In this document: positions 39,701 through 45,632 of the stretch, piece after piece
Position numbering within the stretch: the stretch's first letter is position 1
Layout of the letters: each line of letters opens with the position of its first letter
Origin: Chlorobiaceae bacterium
GTDB taxonomy: Bacteria; Bacteroidota; Chlorobiia; Chlorobiales; Chlorobiaceae
Reading direction: 5' to 3'
DNA: 53,387 bases
Assembly (NCBI GenBank): GCA_013334565.1
Contig: JAAXXI010000010.1
Coordinates: 1 to 53,387 of the forward strand
Position numbers and translations under genes: made by a program
The notes under the pieces: model-generated
The model's input: only the letters and a program-made list of their open reading frames with translations
The model's database searches: none
Told to the model about the DNA's origin: nothing

Positions 39701-39937
39701 GCCCGGCTTTGAAGAAGCGTCCTTGTTCCACTCCCATACTCGTAAGCTGCGAAATCCGGAACGCACTCCCGGCAACGCAAGAAAGTCCCGAAACTTCCGT
39801 TCAAGCTTCGTCTGCAATCCCAGAATCGCATCTGCTTCATCGTTCGCATCATCGCTGTGACCGATAAAGATCAAGAGGGCATCTTCAGGGTATGCCTTAT
39901 CGTGCAGTTCACTATCCCCATTTTGAATTGTGGACAT
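36719..39937 (-). CDS. STAND NTPase: TIR/DUF4062-like, NACHT and FGE-sulfatase (C-type lectin fold) domains
   Basis: This 1072-residue protein has no signal or membrane segment. Residues about 20-130 (LLIFIGHSDDANDEAD, LRVWEWNKDA, ALFVFKERIGTVTWDEI) resemble the TIR-like DUF4062 fold. A NACHT NTPase follows, with Walker A GDPGAGKTTLLKYYA (301 onward) and Walker B VLLDGLDEI (391-395). A helical region with HxTFREYLSGG-type motif comes next. The C-terminus, about 809-1072, is a formylglycine-generating-enzyme domain (LPTEIEWEWAAGG, GLYDMAGNVWEWMEDWY, ALRGGSWHYEP, NGFRVVRP). The Cys pair of true FGE is not in place after RGGSW, so it is probably a ligand-binding lectin-like module. ATG 39937 has GGAG seven bases upstream; 39958 is an alternative. 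It is bounded by heptamer arrays on both sides. An antiphage or recognition role is inferred. Confidence 0.85.
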   Translation of the reverse strand: MSTIQNGDSELHDKAYPEDALLIFIGHSDDANDEADAILGLQTKLERKFRDFLALPGVRSGFRSLRVWEWNKDASSKPGGQQTVVAPVLSQAQIALFVFKERIGTVTWDEINHMRERSRHDNLRINALFPAMPPRSLDLSTKKDLSQWNEVVDRRDELNLHWTNPDIPSVTPLDSYRDMEHLKSIALEGLSNAIHGILCDQAGLETREPNHNFPDLDRRYRATLTEELNKIRMLGSPVIDSIKVGLDDTFVPLRISHTWKTDERFSRKKRAEAMQEEMRHFTPDELLRRVFPAYRLLLVIGDPGAGKTTLLKYYALCCLQKKQERLFSDAGPVRVFYLPLRELKLDDNRNYRTLPEQLSFWSAVRANNVDIEVFDGWLRNAGGAKSLVLLDGLDEISDLELRKTACKWIDNQYTGFPETFFVVTSRLTGYRKTEGVELEADHIRADVMDFTAEQQQEFLSKWFMASYCRELCPAELDPETWIAGQKLAAEERTKTIVEYLGKDENRGLRELAAVPMMLQIMAILWKEREFLPGNRVKLYSAALDYLLEYRDMRRIIAPLLPADKARLVLAPVALWMQEELEADEADCSAMHTEMQKVLGTLDHPPTAEAFCKNLVDRAGLLVEYGEERREYLFRHKTFREYLSGGQLTEKIKRNSGLIAPLVEHFGEDWWNEPITFFMAQADAAMFDKFMECLFDSEVSEEFSSKQQTLLQTVVAEAPQKTTNALNKKLLEPDTTANRQRYILDCLMSLGKEESLKDVLAFARTVLGKNKDVKDRADNLLSLLIPDIPNDDNKERFSGEHGNLDNFSHFILIPGGEYIYSQPEKKGTVVTVSDLWFAKYPVTNRQYRSFIDFLAGKPLAHKTSLSVKTYTKALHDLANSRNETIKGFDKYLKEESDLVKLFRSDRDDDRKFNKDDQPVVSVTWYSARAYCLWLSMLSGEEYRLPTEIEWEWAAGGRRDKPGKVLKVKEYPWGDKPEPSAKHANFNENEGATTPVGRYPDGATPEGLYDMAGNVWEWMEDWYDNDKSWKALRGGSWHYEPVILRCRVRYLNFPDNGINVNGFRVVRPSPKMNS

Positions 39938-40148
39938 GTCGTATTCTCCATTTGACATTCAATCCCGAACAGCTCCAGCCGAAGATCCGATACAATCGAT
40001 CAGCAGGTCGAAGTTCAAAAAAATGATCTTCAAGTATCTGCACGGTACTATCTATATTTCTCATGAAGGAATGAGATCGGAATACATGAAACATACCAAA
40101 AACACGGCATTTCCACCATTATTCAGCGCCTTGAAGACACAACAATCC
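39938..40148. other. Region between the NACHT gene start and the heptamer array
   Basis: About 210 bases upstream of the minus-strand STAND gene must contain its promoter and leader. No long coding frame with recognisable product is seen on either strand, and I cannot fix a promoter. GGAGAATACGAC just before ATG 39937 is the ribosome-binding region. Confidence 0.4.
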
Positions 40149-40428
40149 CACCTCTCACCTATTACCTCTCACCTATTACCCGTTACCCATTACCCATTAC
40201 CCATTTCCCATTACCCACTACCCATTACCCACTCCCCATTACCCACTCCCCATTACCCACTCCCCATTACCCACTCCCCATTACCCACTCCCCATTACCC
40301 ACTCCCCATTACCCATTACCCATTACCCATTACCCATTACCCATTACCCATTACCCATTACCCATTACCCATTACCCATTACCCATTACCCACTACCCAC
40401 TACCCATTACCCATTACCCATTACCCAT
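40149..40428. repeat. 40-unit heptanucleotide tandem array (TACCCAT)
   Basis: Exactly 40 consecutive 7-base units run from 40149 to 40428 with no phase break. The first four are diverged (CACCTCT, CACCTAT, TACCTCT, CACCTAT). Units 12-23 alternate TACCCAC and TCCCCAT as a 14-base higher-order unit. Units 24-40 are almost all TACCCAT. Divergence at one end and uniformity at the other suggests recent expansion from the right. The last unit contains the stop codon of the sigma-54 activator gene. The seven-codon periodicity of the open frames through it (a THYPLPI repeat) is a by-product, not a gene. It forms the right boundary of the island with the STAND gene. Confidence 0.95.
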
Positions 40429-42511
40429 AGTTCTTCCTGATCCCGAGCTTGTCGATGCGTGAATAGAGGGTTTTCGGGTTGATCCGGAGCAGTTCCGCCG
40501 CCCCGCCTTTCCCGCTCACCCGACCGCCCGCGCGTCCGAGGGCATCGAGGATAAGGCCGCGTTCCATGGCACGGACCTGCAGGTCGAAATCCTCGAGGGT
40601 CGCCAGTTCAACCCGGCGTTCGGCTGGAAAGCCCGCCTGAGGCATCGGCACTGAGGAAAAATCGAGGGTCGCGCCTTCAGAGAGGATAACCGCCTGCTCG
40701 ATAGAGTGTGCAAGCTCGCGGATATTGCCTTTCCAGTTCCTTGCCTGCAGCTCCAGCATATCGGTTTCACGGACCGGCAGAGGCGTTTTCCCGAACTCCC
40801 TCGAAAATTTGTCCACGAAATGCCGCACAAGCATAGGGATATCCTCGCGCCTTTCTCGCAACGGCGGGAGAGTGATAGGAAAAGCATTCAGGCGGAAATA
40901 GAGGTCCTCCCTGAATTTCCCGTCGGCAACCTCCTTTTCGAGGTTCCGGTTGGTAGCGGTAATGACACGCACATCGACCGGGATGACCTGTTTCCCTCCG
41001 ATGCGCTCGAGCTCCTTTTCCTGGAGCACCCGCAGCATCTTTGCCTGCAGCTCCAGAGGAAGCTCGCCTATCTCGTCGAGGAAAATCGTCCCTCCGTTCG
41101 CAAGCTCGAACTTTCCCGCCCGCCGTTCGGTGGCGCCGGTGAAACTGCCCTTTTCATGGCCGAAAAGTTCCGTTTCGATCAGGGAAGCAGGCAGAGCCGC
41201 GCAGTTGACTTTCACCAGCATCCGCTCCCTGCGGGAAGAAAGATTGTGCAGGGCCCTCGCGATAAGCTCCTTGCCCGTGCCGGTTTCTCCCTCGACAAGC
41301 ACGGTCGCGTCGGTCGGCGCCACCTGGCTCACCCTGCGGAGCACCTTCATCAGCGCATCGCTCTGGCCGATGATCTCCTCGAAATTGTGCGCAGCCTTGA
41401 TCTCTTCCGCGAGATAGATCTTCTCGCCCTCGAGTTTCTGCAGCAGTTCGTCGATTTTTTCGAATGCGAGGAAATTCTGCAGCGCAAGGGAGAGCTGGGG
41501 AACGATGAGATTGACCGTCGTCAGGTCCTCTTCTCCGAACGATCTTCCCGTATCTGATATGATCAGTCCTGCGCTGCTTCCCGCTATGTCCCAGAGCCTG
41601 ACAACGATCACCGAACAGATGCCGAATTTTTCCCTTACCAGGTCGACCAGCCTGAAATTCCCGCACAAACGCGTAAAATCATCACCCGAATAGACACCAG
41701 GCAGGGATATCAGCGAAAAGCTCTCTTTCATGGTTACACCGAAACCGAGGGCGTCGTGCAGAATGGCTGCGGATGCAGGAGAAAAGCGCTCTTCCGAATC
41801 GCGCATGTAATTGTCGAAGACCCTCGGTTTTCCATCTTCGCCGAAAACTCTGATGCCGACAAATGCACAGGGCACGAGCTTGTTGATCTGCTCGCATACG
41901 GCCTGCATCATCCGGTTCCGGTCCTTGATGGTCAGGAGCGCATTGTTGACGGCAAGCTGCATGGCGGTCTGAGCCTCGCGCTGACGGAGCTCCTCGTAAG
42001 CCGCCGCATTGCTGACAGCCACAGCTATCGGGAAAGAGAGCGTTGCAAGCAGCTCTTTTTCATCTTCTGACCAGTTTTTGAGCTGCTTCGAAACGAAGTT
42101 AAGGAAACCGATCACCTTGCCGCCCGAGCGCAGGGGAGAAAGCACCACCTGGCGCATGCCGATGTCATAGAGCATCCTCGGGACCGGGAAATCCGAAGGA
42201 TAGCGGTCGATCGCATCCTCTATGGCAAGTACCGATACTCCCGAATCACCGAGGTGCGGCTCTATCCATGATCCTGCTACCGGACGCTTCTTTCGCTGGA
42301 TGCTGTCAGGAACTTCGAAACGCAGCATCTCGAAAAAAACGTTGACATAGTGCCGGTCCCGGTCGAACGTTATGATTACCGCCGAATCGAACTCGAAAAT
42401 AAGCCGTAGCTTGTCCGTCAGGGTCCTGAAAAGTTCCTGCGGTTCGCGGATTGTACCTATGGCATCGCTGATATACTGCATCAGCTGATGAGATTCGCTC
42501 AAAGAGGCCAT
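40421..42511 (-). CDS. Sigma-54-dependent transcriptional activator with GAF sensor domains
   Basis: This 696-residue enhancer-binding protein is of FhlA/NifA-like plan. Two GAF-like sensory domains occupy residues about 15-170 and 190-345. The AAA+ domain (about 375-610) begins EEIIGQSDALMKVLRRV, with Walker A GETGTGKE (408-415), the sigma-54-contacting loop GSFTGA (455-460; usual form GAFTGA) and Walker B GGTIFLDEIGELPL. The C-terminal Fis-type helix-turn-helix is AAELLRINPKTLYSRIDKLGI. It is transcribed divergently from the tolC-usp-emrAB operon. The region between them has two palindromes and a -24/-12 promoter, so it most likely controls that operon. The signal sensed by the GAF domains is unknown. 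Its stop codon lies inside the heptamer array. Confidence 0.94.
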   Translation of the reverse strand: MASLSESHQLMQYISDAIGTIREPQELFRTLTDKLRLIFEFDSAVIITFDRDRHYVNVFFEMLRFEVPDSIQRKKRPVAGSWIEPHLGDSGVSVLAIEDAIDRYPSDFPVPRMLYDIGMRQVVLSPLRSGGKVIGFLNFVSKQLKNWSEDEKELLATLSFPIAVAVSNAAAYEELRQREAQTAMQLAVNNALLTIKDRNRMMQAVCEQINKLVPCAFVGIRVFGEDGKPRVFDNYMRDSEERFSPASAAILHDALGFGVTMKESFSLISLPGVYSGDDFTRLCGNFRLVDLVREKFGICSVIVVRLWDIAGSSAGLIISDTGRSFGEEDLTTVNLIVPQLSLALQNFLAFEKIDELLQKLEGEKIYLAEEIKAAHNFEEIIGQSDALMKVLRRVSQVAPTDATVLVEGETGTGKELIARALHNLSSRRERMLVKVNCAALPASLIETELFGHEKGSFTGATERRAGKFELANGGTIFLDEIGELPLELQAKMLRVLQEKELERIGGKQVIPVDVRVITATNRNLEKEVADGKFREDLYFRLNAFPITLPPLRERREDIPMLVRHFVDKFSREFGKTPLPVRETDMLELQARNWKGNIRELAHSIEQAVILSEGATLDFSSVPMPQAGFPAERRVELATLEDFDLQVRAMERGLILDALGRAGGRVSGKGGAAELLRINPKTLYSRIDKLGIRKNYG

Positions 42512-42545
42512 GATTGCATCGGGATGATGGATGAATTTCCATTTA

Positions 42546-42562
42546 TTCTGATTTTTTCAGAA
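42546..42562. promoter_or_regulatory. Upstream activator site 1 (TTCTGA-N5-TCAGAA)
   Basis: A perfect 6+6 inverted repeat with a T5 spacer. The same sequence recurs at 42579-42595, centres 33 bases apart (about three helical turns). The distance of about 100-135 bases from the -24 element is as expected for enhancer sites of a sigma-54 activator. Confidence 0.75.
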
Positions 42563-42578
42563 CACTTTCCAAGGAATA

Positions 42579-42595
42579 TTCTGATTTTTTCAGAA
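42579..42595. promoter_or_regulatory. Upstream activator site 2 (TTCTGA-N5-TCAGAA)
   Basis: This is the second copy of the 17-base palindrome, identical to site 1. Together they are the probable binding sites for the divergent sigma-54 activator, upstream of the tolC operon promoter. Both also lie before the activator's own start, so autoregulation is possible. Confidence 0.75.
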
Positions 42596-42681
42596 TTAAG
42601 CAACTTTTTGATCATTACCTCCGAAAACCAAAACCCCCGCAGGCAGTGGGTTTGCGGGCACAACAGCCGAAATCCGGATTC

Positions 42682-42697
42682 CGGCATGGAAATTGCC
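42682..42697 (+). promoter_or_regulatory. Sigma-54 (-24/-12) promoter of the tolC operon
   Basis: CGGCATGGAAATTGCC matches the TGGCAC-N5-TTGC consensus, with GG at 42683-42684 and GC at 42695-42696 exactly ten bases apart. Transcription would start near 42708, about 25 bases before the tolC ATG at 42733. Confidence 0.8.
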
Positions 42698-42732
42698 TTT
42701 ATTTTCATGGATTAACTATTTACCGAAAGACC

Positions 42733-44067
42733 ATGAAAAGAAAACGTACCGCATATCTCCTCTTCGCCGCCCTTTTGCTCGGAACACACCTGCCTGCATC
42801 GGCCTTTGCCTCGGAAACTGCGTCCGGACCGATAACCGTAGAGGATGCCATCCGACTGGTAAGAGAGAACAATCCCAAAGTCCGTCAGGCTGCCGAAGGG
42901 GTCAAAGCTGCAGATGCAAGGGTAACAGAGAAACGCAGCGGATTTTTGCCTCAGATCAGTGCAAGTGCCGATTACCGGTATATCGACCCCGTTTCCGAGA
43001 TGGAATTCGGAGGCTCTTCGATGAAATTCATGCCGAACGACAATTACGATGCAAAAGTTAAAGCGCAGATCACGCTGTTCGACTTCGGAAAGACTGCAAG
43101 CGAGGTGAATATTGCCAAATCTGGAAGAAAGAGCGCCGAACAGGAACTCGACATGACCGGTCGGGAACTTTCATACTCCGCGGTCAGGCTTTTCTACGGC
43201 ATCATGTTCCTGCGCGAAGCCGTCAAGGTACAGGACCGGGAAATCACCGCCCTCAGGAAAAGCCTCGACTATATCGGAAAAAAGTACAAAGAAGGCGCCG
43301 CCACGAAATTCGACGTCCTCACCATCGATGTAAGGCTTTCCGCAGCAGGGAACAAAAAAACCGATATCGAAACCGATCTGAAAAACGCCGAAACCTCGTT
43401 CCGGAGACTTACCGGCATCCCGGAAAACGACCCTGTCAGGCTGAAAGGCGATTTCACCTTCACCCGCGCCGGATACGAACTTGAAAAGCTCACTGCCCAG
43501 GCTCTCCGGGAACGAATCGAAATCGGGCTTGCCAGAGAAAAGGAGAATTCCGCGAGATTCACGAAAAACCTTGCCGTCAGGGAAGGTTTGCCCAAAATCG
43601 TCGGAAGCGCCGCATTCGGCTATACCAACGGTTATCTGATCCCTCCCTCGCCCGACATCAACGAGATCCGCCGGAATTATTCCGCCGGGGTCGAACTGCA
43701 TGTGCCGATTTTCACCGGTTTCAAAACAAGCGCAAAGAAAAGCGAAGCTCTGGCAATGATGCGCGGAGCCGAACAGCAGCGTATCGACACCGAACAGGAA
43801 ATAAGGGAAGAGGTCGAACGCTCCTTGAATTCCCTGAACGCCAGCATCGGCAAAATCGGCACGACCGAACTGCAGGTAAGCCAGGCAAGGCTTGCTGCAG
43901 AACATGCAAGGATACGTTACCAGAACGGCCTGGCCACTTCGCTCGACCTGCTGGACTCTGAAGCTTCCCTTTCGGAAGCCGAGCTCGGGCACCTGAAGGC
44001 GCTCTATGACTGCACCATTAACTCTTATGCGCTGAAACGCGCCGCCGGCGATCAGTTCCGGCCATAA
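42733..44067 (+). CDS. tolC: TolC-family outer-membrane efflux channel
   Basis: This 444-residue protein has a signal peptide (MKRKRTAYLLFAALLLG to ASA-FAS) and the OEP duplicated coiled-coil plan. ITVEDAIRLVRENNPKVRQA opens the first repeat, and a second repeat with KLTAQALRERIEIGLAREKE starts near residue 255. Both halves carry long amphipathic helices with Ala/Glu heptads. It would form the trimeric tunnel through the outer membrane for the EmrAB pump encoded downstream. ATG 42733 fits the signal peptide; an upstream frame from 42646 is not plausible because it would cross the promoter. First gene of the sigma-54-controlled operon. Confidence 0.93.
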   Translation: MKRKRTAYLLFAALLLGTHLPASAFASETASGPITVEDAIRLVRENNPKVRQAAEGVKAADARVTEKRSGFLPQISASADYRYIDPVSEMEFGGSSMKFMPNDNYDAKVKAQITLFDFGKTASEVNIAKSGRKSAEQELDMTGRELSYSAVRLFYGIMFLREAVKVQDREITALRKSLDYIGKKYKEGAATKFDVLTIDVRLSAAGNKKTDIETDLKNAETSFRRLTGIPENDPVRLKGDFTFTRAGYELEKLTAQALRERIEIGLAREKENSARFTKNLAVREGLPKIVGSAAFGYTNGYLIPPSPDINEIRRNYSAGVELHVPIFTGFKTSAKKSEALAMMRGAEQQRIDTEQEIREEVERSLNSLNASIGKIGTTELQVSQARLAAEHARIRYQNGLATSLDLLDSEASLSEAELGHLKALYDCTINSYALKRAAGDQFRP

Positions 44068-44093
44068 CCCTTTATCAGAAAAAGGACCGCTAA

Positions 44094-44537
44094 ATGAAAA
44101 GAGGCAAAAAAACCATACTCTGCCCGGTGGATTTCTCCCCGGGATCGGAAGAACTCCTGCAGTATTGTTCGGATATGTACGGCGAGGATGCTGAAATCAT
44201 CGTGCTGCATGCTGCGAACCCCGATACCGCAGACAGGGAGATGCAGATGAAAGAGTGTCTTCATATCTTTTCGCGCTATTCCGACCGCCTCTCGATACAT
44301 CACTGCGACGTCCGGTTCGCGCTCGAATACGGCCCCGCATGGTCGGTCATCACCGGCTTTGCAAAGAAGCATGACGTCGACCTGATCGTTATCGGATCGC
44401 ACGGGGCAACCGGGCTTACCAGGCTGCTGGTGGGCAGCACCGCTGAAAAAGTAATGCGCAAGGCTCCCTGCGCGGTCATGGTGCTGAGGCTGCCTGAATA
44501 CCGGTCCCCGGGTATCGAAGCCTCGCGCGCCGGATGA
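44094..44537 (+). CDS. Universal stress protein, UspA family
   Basis: The 147-residue protein has the Usp fold with an intact ATP-binding motif, IGSHGATGLTRLLVGSTAEKV (G-2x-G-9x-G-S/T), so it belongs to the ATP-binding Usp subgroup. The first strand is KKTILCPVDFSPGSEELLQY, with the conserved Asp that contacts adenine. It lies 26 bases after tolC and 31 before emrA, inside the efflux operon. A stress-linked role next to an efflux pump is inferred; the exact job is unknown. Confidence 0.9.
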   Translation: MKRGKKTILCPVDFSPGSEELLQYCSDMYGEDAEIIVLHAANPDTADREMQMKECLHIFSRYSDRLSIHHCDVRFALEYGPAWSVITGFAKKHDVDLIVIGSHGATGLTRLLVGSTAEKVMRKAPCAVMVLRLPEYRSPGIEASRAG

Positions 44538-44568
44538 CAGTTTTATTATCAAACAACAAAATCGATTG

Positions 44569-45606
44569 ATGGACACCATGTCAGAACCACAGAAACAAGC
44601 AGGAGCGAAGGCTCCGGAAGGAAACCCGAACAGCGGTACAGAGAACGGGGAACGTTCGGAAAAAGGACGTTTTTCCGCCGGAAATCCGGTCCGCCTGGCC
44701 ATTTTTGCGGTCATGCTCGCTGCCGGCCTTGTCTGGGGAGGCGTCAAGCTCTATCACTCATACCTGTATGTCGAAACCGACAATGCACAGATAGAGGGTG
44801 ACGTCTACCCGGTCATTTCCCGCATTCCGGGCAAAGTGGAAAGCGTGCTCGTGAAAGACAACCAGAAAGTCAGCCGGGGCGATACGCTCATAAAGCTCGA
44901 CCCGGCCGATTATGAAGTAAGACGGGACCTTGCCGCTGCAGCGCTGCAGAGCGCAGAAGCCGCAGCATCGGCCGCATCGGCTGAAATCAGCGCAGCGGGG
45001 GCGAACAAGCGCAAACTGAATGCCGATCTTCACAGAAACCGGAACCTCAGGCAGCAGGATGTGATATCCCAGGCCGAGTTCGATGCCGTCAAGGCAGGGG
45101 CGGAAACATCGACCGCGCGGTATGCCTCGGCATCGAGCCAGTACAAGGCTTCAGGAGCACAGGTGAAAGTTCGCGAGGCCGAGCTCCGCAATGCGGAACT
45201 GCAGCTCTCCTATACCGCCATCACCGCACCGTCGTCGGGATTCGTTTCCAGAAAGAATGTGCAGCCCGGCCAGTACGTAGCACCCGGACAGCAGCTGATC
45301 GCCCTCGTTGCAAGCAGCGACCTCTGGGTTGTAGCGAACTACAAGGAAACCCAGCTCGAGAACGTCCGCCCCGGACAGCCGGTCGTTATCCATATCGATG
45401 CCTGGCCCGGCAAGGAGTTCAAGGGAAAGGTCGAATCGATATCATCCGGTACGGGAGCGAAATTCTCCCTGCTGCCGCCTGACAACGCAAGCGGTAACTT
45501 CGTGAAAGTAACCCAGCGGGTGCCGGTGAAAATCGTCTTTACCGAAAAGCCGTCCGAGCCTGTTGCGGCAGGCATGAATGTGATAGCTGAAATCAAAGTG
45601 AAATAA
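44569..45606 (+). CDS. emrA: EmrA-type membrane fusion protein
   Basis: A periplasmic adaptor of the HlyD/EmrA family, about 345 residues, linking an inner-membrane transporter to TolC. A Gly/Pro-rich N-terminal tail precedes one membrane helix (LAIFAVMLAAGLVWGGVKLY, about 43-63). The lipoyl half-motif VETDNAQIEGDVYPVISRIPG, an Ala-rich coiled-coil hairpin (residues about 120-205) and the second lipoyl half YTAITAPSSGFVSRKNVQPG follow. TTG-ATG occurs at 44566-44571 and I start at the ATG. It is 26 bases before emrB, so the two are clearly an EmrAB pair. Confidence 0.93.
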   Translation: MDTMSEPQKQAGAKAPEGNPNSGTENGERSEKGRFSAGNPVRLAIFAVMLAAGLVWGGVKLYHSYLYVETDNAQIEGDVYPVISRIPGKVESVLVKDNQKVSRGDTLIKLDPADYEVRRDLAAAALQSAEAAASAASAEISAAGANKRKLNADLHRNRNLRQQDVISQAEFDAVKAGAETSTARYASASSQYKASGAQVKVREAELRNAELQLSYTAITAPSSGFVSRKNVQPGQYVAPGQQLIALVASSDLWVVANYKETQLENVRPGQPVVIHIDAWPGKEFKGKVESISSGTGAKFSLLPPDNASGNFVKVTQRVPVKIVFTEKPSEPVAAGMNVIAEIKVK

Positions 45607-45632
45607 CGTGAAGAGGCTGACAAACCGGCAAT

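Noticed and set aside
40149..40428. Possible CRISPR array
   Set aside because: Units are seven bases in direct tandem without spacers, and no cas gene is present.
39930..40430. 166-codon plus-strand frame ending in a repeating THYPLPI heptapeptide
   Set aside because: The repeat is a translation of the heptamer array; units of seven bases keep a frame open by chance and there is no start signal.
36459..40430. Search for a DGR reverse transcriptase or template repeat near the FGE-domain gene
   Set aside because: No reverse transcriptase motif and no second copy of the variable-region DNA were seen in the window.
42646..42732. Upstream extension of TolC
   Set aside because: It would cover the sigma-54 promoter and the transcription start, and it hides the signal peptide that begins at 42733.
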